From: Caenorhabditis remanei | Lineage: Eukaryota; Nematoda; Chromadorea; Rhabditida; Rhabditidae | DNA: 64,000 bases | Assembly (NCBI RefSeq): GCF_010183535.1 | Contig: NC_071331.1 | Span: 5,704,001-5,768,000 of the forward strand | Reading direction: 5' to 3' | In this document: in pieces, positions 42,407 through 51,784 of the stretch | How the letters are laid out: every line of letters starts with the position of its first letter | How positions within the stretch are numbered: position 1 is the stretch's first letter | Translations under genes and position numbers: made by a program | Notes under the pieces: generated by a model | Seen by the model: only the letters and a program-made list of their open reading frames with translations | The model's database searches: none | What the model was told of the DNA's origin: nothing

Positions 42407-43390
42407 GATTATGATTCGTTCACATGAATTTACTATTTTTATCCACCTCAAAATCACGGATTTGATGTGAAATAACAAGTTCTGCGAATCCAACAATTTG
42501 CACTATTCTGAATATATTTCCATCTTAATAGTTTTTCTTCGGAAAATACACAAAAGGAGTACTGAATCGAATATTTTCAATAAAAGTGAGTTTGACCTAA
42601 TTTTGAAACAGTGGTTTCATTCAGAAAACGAGATGATTCAATTAATTTCCAATGCTATCTCAAACGTTTTATGAAAAATCAGATGTTTCAGATACTCAGA
42701 CATTAATTGCCGGGTAACTTAGTTAACTTTATGGAAAAAGTAATATTTCCTGTTTTCAGAAATCCACTTATCATCTTTTTGAAACATCAAATAATTGGAT
42801 AGGGGTACAAAACCGCAACCGGCTGAGCTACACGGCCGAGAACGCTGCCGCCCACTCGGGGCTGTGATAAATGTGGGTGCTTCTCAATCACAATATCGAT
42901 CACAATTTTTTTTTGCGTTCTCACCTCCTTTAAGCACTGAAAATGTTTCAGATAATCCAGAAAGCGGCTAAGTATAATTTCGCTGAAGTTGATTAACTTA
43001 CCCTTGATATGAAACATTGTCCATAGTAAAAACATATTGCATTTTCAAAAAGTGACTGTTTCGAAAAGAACATGTAACAATTTTCCTAACTTAAGACTAT
43101 TAGCACCTTGCATTCTTTCGTGATCTTGAAAAATTTCCATTTTCTGGTAAAAGATTTTAAAAAACGTTGTTATCTAAATTTCCATTTAATCACAACTATC
43201 CGACTAGAGTATCAACTACTTAATATTAAGATAACTGTATAACTCAATCAAAGAAAAAATCTTTGTATTAACAGAAACTTACTATCGAACAGATTTTTTG
43301 TTATTTAATAAGGACTGATTGTAACATAAATTAATAAGAATGCAGTTCTCAAACCGAATTCATTCTGAATTATCAATGAGAAAATAAAAT
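41166..43390. other. long intron and intergenic sequence
   Basis: Apart from the broken first exon at 42321-42406 no gene is seen. Around 42800-42850, on the minus strand, GTAGCTCAGCCGGTTGCGG resembles a tRNA A box, but no full cloverleaf can be drawn; perhaps a SINE or degraded tRNA. Confidence 0.4.
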
Positions 43391-43478
43391 CCACCTCTCC
43401 TCCCTCGATATCAATCTTTAACAACTCCACTTCACTTCTTTCAGTCTTTTCCAACATTTCTGGGATTGTCAGGTTGGC
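43391..43478 (-). pseudogene. METTL24-like exon fragment
   Basis: Encodes ANLTIPEMLEKTERSEVELL then KIDIEGGEVD and stops matching abruptly on both sides. It marks the breakpoint where the duplicated CAP-a/T-box block joined the METTL24-like unit. Confidence 0.75.
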
Positions 43479-43661
43479 TTCTAAACAACACGTCTCAAGA
43501 AACATTTTATAACAGTGAAGCGAATGTTGATGTTTCAGTTCTCGTAGAGATATTTTATCAATTAAAAAAAACCATTACACTTAAAACTACTTTTTCTTCT
43601 GAAAATATATGCTTTATGAAAATCAAGTCATTTCAATTCATTCACAAATAATCAAGGTTCA

Positions 43662-44408
43662 CTAATTAGTCGCTTTGCATAATCCATTGCGAGTAAGCTT
43701 TCCAGAACAGTGAGATCCAGGTTTCCCATAGAAAGTGTCGTCCGGGGTGAAACGGTGTCTGAAATCACATTTTTAATATTCTGAAATCTGAGAGTGTCTT
43801 ACTTTGGTCCGAAAATACACCATCCTCTAACAGTCGATCGTTTGACATTGGTGAAGATAGCAGCGGGGGGCCAAATATTGTGAACGCAAAGACTGGTGAA
43901 ATGGTAGCATCCAACTTTTTTGACATTTGGTTGAAGAACCGTAGAAAACAAATCTTCGTTTCTAAAGTAACCTTTGAGTTTTTCAGTTTCATTTCTATGG
44001 ATTGCAGCGTATTCAACAAAGTCATCTTCCAATTGTTTCTTGCGAAGGGCATAATGGGGTTCATTCTCAAGCCGGTTGAGAATGTTCTCGTCGTGGCAAG
44101 AATTGTATTGACTAGCTACTTTCTCCAGTTCCATGTCGTACGTCTAAAATGAATCGGATTTTAGAGGTCCAAAGCTTATCACTCCTCACCAACTCATTCA
44201 TGTTGCTGACTTGTGCTGCTTCGGCATACTTTGAACGGAACTCGTTGAGCTCTCCGAGCACTTGTTGGCGGAGATCTTCACTGCGTTTCACGACTCGAGA
44301 CGAGAAGGCGCTTTGGGCTGAAAGGACATGGACTTGCACGGTGCCAAGCTGTCGGAACTAACCACAGAAGAGGAGGACGATGGTCGAGAGAGCAAGGGAG
44401 ACATGCAT
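43662..44408 (-). CDS. secreted CAP/SCP-like protein, CAP-a copy 4
   Basis: Exons 44408-44363, 44317-44190, 44143-43803 and 43758-43662 close at 203 aa. Signal peptide MHVSLALSTIVLLFC. Core LNEFRSKYAEAAQVSNMNEL, YDMELEKVASQYNSC, KVGCYHFTSLC, WCIFGPK and GKPGSHCSGKL...GLC. Nearly the same as copy 1 (5885-6634), with which it shares intron positions and flanks, so the two are the direct products of the block duplication. Head to head with copy 5. Confidence 0.77.
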
Positions 44409-44670
44409 GTTGATTGTTTAATCAAACTGATTGATTCAGCGAATTCGCCCGCCTTATATGGGAAAATTTTGAGATCTTATCAGTTTCTAGATGTTATCAA
44501 AAGGTCGAATAAAAAACAAAACACTATTGATAACATCGTAGAGTAGATAAGATCAAGATTTTATCAAAGGATGAAATAATTACTGGAGCACGTTTTCAAC
44601 TGATAAGATCTTAAAATTTTCCCATATAAGACGAGGAATTTTAGGAAATCAATCAGTTCGAACTGTCAAC
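44409..44670. promoter_or_regulatory. shared divergent promoter with GATA sites
   Basis: 262 bp between divergent ATGs, the same length as 8815-9076. GATA-type sites include CTTATCAGTT near 44476 and AACTGATAAG near 44599, plus several GATAA/TTATC cores between. Confidence 0.6.
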
Positions 44671-46075
44671 ATGAAAGTCCTGCTAGCTTTCTTCGTTTTG
44701 GGTCTTTGTGGTAAGTTCCGATCCTTTGGTACCACGTCAATCATCCTCATACCAGCCCAAAGCGTCTTATCGTCCCGAGTCGTAAAACGCAGTAAAGATC
44801 TCCGCCAACAAGTGCTCGGAGAGCTCAACGAGTTCCGTTCAAAGTATGCCGAAGCAGCACAAGTCAGCAATATGAATGAGTTGGTGAGTAGGAATTAGAG
44901 TGTTGTCCCGCGAGAAATGGCGGCTCTATAGGCAAAGAATGGTCCCAACCGCAAAGAACGGTCCCAAAAAATAAAAGAATGGTCCCAAGGAATTGTCCAC
45001 GTGTTCACTATTCTCCCTCTATTTATTTCAAGTTCCCCCCCCCCCCACCTATTGACCTTGCCACGTACTCTCACGTACGTATTTTAAATAAATAAATAAA
45101 TAAATAAATTACATGGTCCCTACCGCAAAGAATGGTCCCAAAATTTTGGGTGACACGAGTTTCAGAATTGAATGGTCCCTACCGCAAATAATGGTCCCTT
45201 GAAATTGATACGAAAAACTTTTCACCATTCTCTTAGGCTTAGGTTTCTTAAAAATTGGTGAAAAAATTGACAAAATCGGTTATTAATCGTATTTGTCAAT
45301 TTTTTCACCAATTTTTAAGAAACCTAAGCCTAAGAGAATGGTGAAAAGTTTTTCGTATCAATTTCGAGGGACCATTCTTTGCGGTAGGGACCATTCAATT
45401 CTGAAACTCGTGTCACCCAAAATTTTGGGACCATTCTTTGCGGTTGGGACCATTCTTAGCGGTTGGGACCGTTCTTTGCGGTTGGGACCATTCTTTGCCT
45501 ATAGAGCCGAAATGGCTCGCAGCTAAACTCTCCACTAATTATTAGTTTTGGGCCTCGCCACATCAGTTTTTTTCAGTCCTATGACTTGGACCTGGAGAGA
45601 GAAGTCAGTAAATACTCGTCTTGTTCCCTTGACAAACCTGCACGCCGTTGGCTTCAATCACAGCTGACATACCGTCTTCGGGATAAACAGTTTGAGAGTG
45701 ACTTTGTTTCTTACACTATCCAGCACAGAGATAACACGACGCAGCTAAAACGTTATTTTGGATATGAAGATTACTTTTGGGGTGTCCTTCATGCTCCAGC
45801 GAGTAAAGTTGGATGTGTTCGATATTCAAGTCCGTGTATCGGTATTATCAACGATATACCAATGTCTCCCCCTGTAATATTCACGAAACTCAAAAGTATC
45901 ACAGCATCAGGATTCTGTCTTTTTGGACCAATGTATATTTAAATCAATTATTGTCGCTGTACCTATCAGTTGTTTCAGCATGAAGTACACTCGAGATGAC
46001 ATCAGTTATGGAGAACCGGGATCCAACTGCCGTGGAGAGCATACTGAAGGTGGATTGTGCAAAGCGTCTAATTAG
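44671..46075 (+). CDS. secreted CAP/SCP-like protein, CAP-a copy 5
   Basis: Exons 44671-44710, 44756-44883, 45577-45932 and 45979-46075 close at 206 aa. Signal peptide MKVLLAFFVLGLC. Exons 1-2 are close to the other copies (LNEFRSKYAEAAQVSN), while exons 3-4 are the most diverged of the family (YDLDLEREVSKYSSC, KVGCVRYSSPC, FCLFGPM, GEPGSNCRGEH...GLC). Intron 2 is 693 nt because a palindromic transposon was inserted into it. The exon 3 donor is weak (GTATAT). All family cysteines are kept. Confidence 0.72.
44922..45508. mobile_element. palindromic hAT-like MITE in CAP-a intron
   Basis: 587 bp with long inverted repeats starting GGCTCTATAGGCAAAGAATG, bounded by the 8-bp direct repeat GAAATGGC (44914-44921 and 45509-45516). 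Eight bp is the hAT-type target duplication. The arms contain repeated AATGGTCCC units. It carries no ORF. A C-run near 45036 and a short (AAAT)n tract near 45090 lie in the left arm. Confidence 0.75.
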
Positions 46076-46775
46076 TGAAACTTGATTATGAACTGAAATA
46101 AATTGGTTTTCATCTATTTTTCCTGTTTTCCCCTCTAGGATCTACTTGGAATTCCAATCGAACTCCATATTCAGAGTTTTCGTCGTTTATCGATTTTCAT
46201 ATTGCGGTTTCAAGTTGGCCTTATTAGATATACTAGTATATACACACAAGGGGGCATTGAATTTTTAGGCTGATTTTCCGTGGATATTATTATTCACGCG
46301 GAGAACCTCACGTCTTTTTGGCTAATGTCATTTTTCTTTTGTTGAATTATGAACAAATTTGACATTTTTTCATTTCTTTATTTCTTTATTACTTTTTCGA
46401 AAGGGGAACAACCGAATCGATAGCTCTTTTAGTAGCTCTTTAGAAGACGAATAAATTGATTAACTTGTTTGAAGAGGAGAATAAAAAGTTACTCTCTACT
46501 GCTCGACACTGTATGTTGTAGCCCTCATCAATTTTATAAGCATCCAAAATTGATACGGTTCATCATATCCGCATAAATGTATCATGAATAAACTTGTTTA
46601 ATTTCTAGAAGTCTCGAATGTTCGTAATGAGCCCACTCACGAAGAAAATTGTTCTATTCACGATTGCAACTTTATCAAGCTTCATGAAATAAAAAAGGCA
46701 ACATTTCATTCGTGAATAGAATTAAATCGCAAGAAATGTATTAAACGATACATGCTTTCTTTGTTAGTAGGTCTT

Positions 46776-46986
46776 TAAAACAGGACACCCTGGAGCTTGC
46801 TCTCGCCCCGCCCCTATGCTCAGCGTCCTGGAAGTAGTTATTACCTTAAAACAGGACACCCTGGAGCTTGCTCTCGCCCCGCCCCTATGCTCAGCGTCCT
46901 GGAAGTAGTGATTACCTTAAAACAGGACACCCTGGAGCTTGCTCTCGCCCCGCCCCTATGCTCAGCGTCCTGGAAGTAGTGATTAA
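46776..46986 (+). repeat. 71-bp minisatellite, three copies
   Basis: CAGGACACCCTGGAGCTTGC starts at 46781, 46852 and 46923, a 71-bp period. The three copies are nearly identical. The GC-rich unit contains inverted AGGAC...GTCCT segments. Confidence 0.85.
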
Positions 46987-47167
46987 CTTGATATTCCGAG
47001 TTCGCAACAGGCAAGTATCTATTTCTTAATTCGACAATAGAAAAAGCAAAACAAGAGCAACCCTCGTTTTCATCGCGTGAAATGCACAAAAATGCGCTAT
47101 TCAAGTGTGAGTGTTAAAAACGAAATTGACGTGAAGTTATTTTGAGCAAAAATTTTCTTTCTAAATG

Positions 47168-47240
47168 TGGCCGCTTGGAGAAGTGGTTAACGTGGATGGA
47201 TTTGAATCGAAAGGTTCTTGGATCGATTCCCACCGAGTGC
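47168..47240 (+). pseudogene. tRNA-like sequence, possibly serine-type
   Basis: GGAGAAGTGGTTAACG fits an A box and GATCGATTCC a B box at the right distance, with a TGA-containing middle segment resembling tRNA-Ser(UGA). The acceptor ends do not pair and the anticodon stem is poor, so it is probably a degraded tRNA or a SINE. Confidence 0.35.
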
Positions 47241-47489
47241 AAATGTGTTTTGTATTCGAGGTGGGAGTCATCCAGTCCACCGCTATGCCCCCTAAAAATG
47301 CCCCTTAAAAATGCCCCCTCGTGTGTAGATACGGGCGCGTCTTATTAGCTCCGCCCTCAGTTCTGGGCAATTTGAAATTGAGGTCCGCTGGTCATTCTAT
47401 TTTTTTGTCGAACTCGTCGGTGGTCTCATTTTCGAAGTCTATCGTAACCCTTGTCTTTCTTCATTACTTAAAAACACTTTTTTTCAGAA

Positions 47490-48208
47490 ATGTATCCGCC
47501 ACTTTGCGAGATTACTGTCAGTCTGCGTGAATCTGAACTTTGGAAGAAAATTCACTCACTGGGTAATGAGATCCCAGTAAAACCCGTTGGGAGGTAAGTT
47601 TTGATGATTGTCCTTGAATAATTCAAAAATGTACAGATTAATATTTCCGCTACTAAACTTCAATGTCAGCGGGTTTGATCCAGAAGGTGTATACACTATG
47701 GGTATAAAACTCCGTCGAGTCAATACAAAAGTTTTGGAGTTTAAAAAGAATAAGATTCCAAATAAATGGAGAGAAACTGGACAGTCTGTGGAACACTTTC
47801 CTTTGGAGAGTAATGAAATTTTTGAGACTTCAAAGAGAGGCGAATATTGGATGAATTGGGGAATCAAATTCGAGAAAATAAAAATTCATACAAACGGGAG
47901 ATACAATCAGTCTGCTAAATATGTGTTCGGCAAGGAAGAAATGGTGAGTTTTATTTAATAAGCTTCGATAACTTTCTTTTTTCAGATGCTAGTCAACACC
48001 CGTTGCAAATATGTTCCGATTCTGACAATCTACAAAATAGAAAACGAGAAGAAGCAACTGCTCAAGCAATTCGTTTTTGAAGAAACCCAATTTATAACTG
48101 TCGGTAAAATAATGGTTTGTTTCTGTTTAATCCTGTTTTCAATTACATTGTGCAAATTTTCAGAACGAAGATGTAATAAGATTCAAGGCTATTAACAAAA
48201 AAATCTGA
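47490..48208 (+). CDS. T-box transcription factor, second copy, short form
   Basis: Exons 47490-47593, 47637-47943, 47986-48114 and 48164-48208. The T-box is complete: ITVSLRESELWKKIHSLGNE, FPLLNFNVSGFDPEGVY, RGEYWMNWGIKFEK, MLVNTRCKYVPILTIY and FEETQFITV...NEDVIRF. It ends at a TGA after 194 codons because one base is missing relative to the first copy in an A-rich run near 48193-48203. Homologous C-terminal sequence continues out of frame to 48579. The DNA-binding domain may still work, so the product could be a truncated factor. The family resembles the fast-evolving nematode tbx genes. Confidence 0.8.
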
Positions 48209-48579
48209 AACGTCCACTCTCTGATAATTAGTCGATCAGTTCCGACAGTTCATCTTCTTCAATGGACAGTTTTTCGACGTCAAAACAAAAGACAGTAGAC
48301 TCTACATCGATGACTACTTCATCTCACAATGAAACGCTTGACTCAGAATCCAGATCGGTTTTGCTGGATGTGACAACTCCGCCATTTCATCAGAATTTGT
48401 CCTCGTCTCAAAAGGACCATCATCTCTCTGGAGCATTCCAAATTTTCCAAGTGCCAGCTGCTCGATACGCCGACGGACTGGAACAATACTTACCCAAGGA
48501 TCCGGTTGCAAGGATGGAGTTTGAACAAGCGGATCTTGATGATATCATAATGTGCACATTGCTGGACTCAACTTTATAA
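48209..48579 (+). pseudogene. frameshifted C-terminal region of second T-box copy
   Basis: From 48262 the frame encodes MDSFSTSKQKTVDSTSMTTS and onward, clearly homologous to the C-terminus of the first copy, up to TAA at 48579. It is separated from the T-box by the 1-bp deletion. Confidence 0.75.
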
Positions 48580-49079
48580 AATCACCACTGCGTATCAAAT
48601 TTCAGATAAAAAATGCCGTATAACATTAATTTCAATCTTTTATCTATCATGCATCGACTTCTGAATGAACCCTAGCTAACGGATTAGATTGTCCTGAAAC
48701 ATTTTTTTTATTGTTGAGTTAGGCAATTTCATTTTGTAAACAAACTCATAAACGGCAGTTGATCGGACGGGTATCATTATTTTTCAGAGATTGGAAAAGT
48801 GTGATAACTATTGAACAGTATTCAGAAAGAAATGTTTTATAAACAAATTTTAACCGTTTCTTCCGCATGCAAAGTAGCGTATGTAGAGTTAGAAAATGAT
48901 ATTGACTTTCCACTACTTCAGTTTTAATGGAGCTATTATGAACCCAAAAAATGTATACAACCTGTCGTGAAAATTCAAAAAACGCGTAAACTTTGTTTTT
49001 TTCTACCAAAATCGCGATAAGATCTCCCAAACATTCTATAGTTTCATTTTAAATCAGTTCCCTCTCCCTCATCTCTACA
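48580..49079. other. intergenic
   Basis: No gene. The last about 130 bp are shared with the 5' flanks of the other CAP-b genes. Confidence 0.5.
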
Positions 49080-49854
49080 ATGAAAATCCATCTGTGCATT
49101 GGTGTATTTCTGATTCTGTTCGGTAAGTGTTCCATGCGGCAAACACTCCAAAACAGTCAGAATTTTTAGTAGGTCTTAATTGTTCATTACCAGAAACCGA
49201 TGATTTGGATTCAGTGAATAATTTCCGGAAAACATTTGCTGATTTGACGGGTGTCAAGGGGATGAGTAAATTGGTAGGTAATGTTTCAGCGGGATATCAA
49301 TTCAGGATTTTTTTTTCAATAAAACTTCGATATTTTTAGCTTCTCTTTTTCAGAAATATGACCGGAATCTTCAACTGGAAGCATCCAGATATTCCACTTG
49401 CGACAAATCAGATGATCTCAAGAATCAATCCACCTACTTCCCATCTGACCAAAGTGTGATCGACGAGTTCTTCGAGGTGTTCAATCAAACGAAATCAGAT
49501 GAAATCAAAAAGAAATTTGGTTTTGATAAAGTGCTGAGTCCGAATTTTACTCATATTGGATGTTATCACTATACGAAAGAATGCTCTCAAACTATAATGT
49601 ATTCAACAGAGTATTTTACAAAGATGAGAGTTGTGGATACTAAAGGAGTGTGCTTGTTGAGTATGTGAGTAAGGTCTTATTTTTTAAATAACTAATGAAA
49701 GTTCAATTCTAGTGGACCTTACTGCCCCCATGGAACAGTAGAAAACGGAATGTGCAAGATGAAAGAGTTGGAAGCAAAATCTCAATCGTCGAGTTCGAAA
49801 AATCATAATTTCTCATTTGCTGGACTGATTTTAGTGATTTTGTATTTGATGTGA
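49080..49854 (+). CDS. secreted CAP-like protein, CAP-b copy 3
   Basis: Exons 49080-49122, 49170-49273, 49354-49664 and 49713-49854 close at 199 aa. Signal MKIHLCIGVFLILF as in copy 1. Mature start VGLNCSLPETDDLDS has an extra cysteine not present in the other copies. Core KYDRNLQLEASRYSTC, HIGCYHYTKEC, GVCLLS, YCPHGTVENGMCKM. The C-terminus is Ser-rich then hydrophobic (FSFAGLILVILYLM), GPI-like. Intact. Confidence 0.75.
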
Positions 49855-51784
49855 ATAAAGTAGGACACTTGTATTGTAAATTCCTTTTAAGTACTAGTTC
49901 ATAATAAAAAACTTCAGTTTCAGCGCAGTTTCATCAAATTCTTGTCATTAGAGTCACCATTGGAATCATTATAAGAGAGGCGATTAAACCTGAATCACTA
50001 TGACAAGGTGGAACAATGTGGAATTTTTTTTTTTGACTCACCACTTGATAAACAAGCGACATCTGCTCTTCGATCAGTTAAAAGTTTTACCCAGATGCTT
50101 CTCGAAGGTATTTGAAACAGTCAGCAATGTTTCTTTTCAACTTTTTTTCCTATTGAGAATAGAACGGAGAACGCAATGAAAATAGCACTGTTGATTCTCC
50201 CAGTTAGAGATATTTTGAAATAAAAACTACTGTTACAGAATGTCAATAACGTAACTACAACTAATTACCTGATAGTAAATCCAACGTCCTGATTATTCAC
50301 TGCAAAATTCCAGATTTGATGTGAATTATAGAATTCAGAGAAAACAACAATTTGCATTATTCTAAATGTTAATACGTAATGCCGGCTTAACGGGAATCGT
50401 TTTTCTTCGAAAGATAGACGGGAAGATTTCAGATGTTTCAGATAATCAGACTTTAATCAGACTTTAAGGCGGATAACCTTGCTAATTTTATTGGAAAAGT
50501 GATATTTTCTGTTTTTAGAAATCCACTTATCATCTTCTTGAAACGTCGAAATATTAGATTTTTTCCTAATTCCATCCACAGTATTATCGGAATAAAAAAG
50601 TTCAGACATTTTTTACCGTCGCGCAAAAGTCCCGCCACTGATCTCCGGGAACGCCCCGACTTTTGCGCGTCGGTAAAAAATGTCGGAACTTTTTTATTCC
50701 GATAATAAACTTACAAAAGAGTAATTAGTTTTGCCTTATGGTGAATTCGACAATTGAAGAAGTAAAAAGCTCACTGACATTTCAATCCAATAAAAAAGTA
50801 ATTCACATTATTACTTCGATTTTTGAATATTTTGAGATTATTTTGAGTTTTTGTAGTTATTTTCGTTAGAATTTTTTCACATAATCCGGAGAGTGGGTAA
50901 GTATCATTTTCCTGATGTCGATTTACTTACCCTTGCTATGAAACATTTTCCATAGTGAGAGCATTTCGCATTGTCAAAAAGTGACTGTTTCAGAAAGAAC
51001 ATGTAAAACTTTTTTAAGCTAATAACTGTTCCGTTGTATTTCTAATGAAAATGAATAAATAACGTTGTTATCAAAATCTCCATTCAATCAAAACTGTCCA
51101 CCTGGAAAGTCAACCTGGATAAACGTGAACTGTAACTTAAAATACATTTTCTGGGTTCAGGTTCAACGTTTTGATGAGACATTATCAGTATCATACGCAA
51201 TCGGGAAAGCGGATAAATATAATTTCGCAGAAATTGATTAACTTACCCTCGCTATAAAACATTGTCCATAGTGAAAACATATTGCATTTTCAAAAAGTGA
51301 CTGTTTCAAAAAGAACATGTAATTATTTTCCTAACTTAAGACTATTACCACTTTGCACTCTATTGAGATCTTTAAAAATTTCCATGTTCTGGCAAAATAT
51401 ATATTTTTTTAAACGTTGTTATCTAAATTTCCATTTAATCACAACTATCCGCCTGCAGTATCAACTACAGAATCTCGTGTGGCCCGGATAAACTTGAACT
51501 GAAACTGAAAATACATTTACTGATTTTTAGTTCAACTTTTGATGAGACAATGATCTGTGTCATGTGGGAACACTATAATGAAACTTTACTATATACATAG
51601 CTCAATCAAAGAAAACACCTCGATTCAAGACAGCTTCATTACCAAGCAAAAATGTTTCATTTAATAAGGACTAATTGGAACATAATTTTTTTTTTTCTGT
51701 TCTCAAACCGAGTTCACACGAAATTATTAAGGAGAAAGTAAAATTATATAACCAGCTTCAAAACAAATCCACAATAATCCCTCT
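49855..51784. other. intergenic
   Basis: No gene. Largely duplicated with 29195-31009 and 38302-39754. Contains the 122-bp MITE below. Confidence 0.5.
50584..50705. mobile_element. 122-bp palindromic MITE with TA duplication
   Basis: Arms TTATCGGAATAAAAAAGTTC and complement form an almost perfect hairpin. The paralogous sequence at 39250 has CAGTAAAC, while here it reads CAGTA-element-TAAAC, so the target duplication is TA. Confidence 0.8.

Larger units (their letters stand above)
46076..47489. other. intergenic upstream of second T-box gene
   Basis: No gene. Holds a 71-bp minisatellite and a tRNA-like sequence listed separately. The last 150 bp resemble the region before the first T-box copy. 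Confidence 0.5.

Noticed and set aside
42800..42850. Functional tRNA gene on the minus strand
   Set aside because: Only an A-box-like segment is convincing. No cloverleaf or B box at the right place.
46776..46986. CRISPR-like array
   Set aside because: Three contiguous identical 71-bp units without spacers, in a eukaryotic context: a minisatellite.
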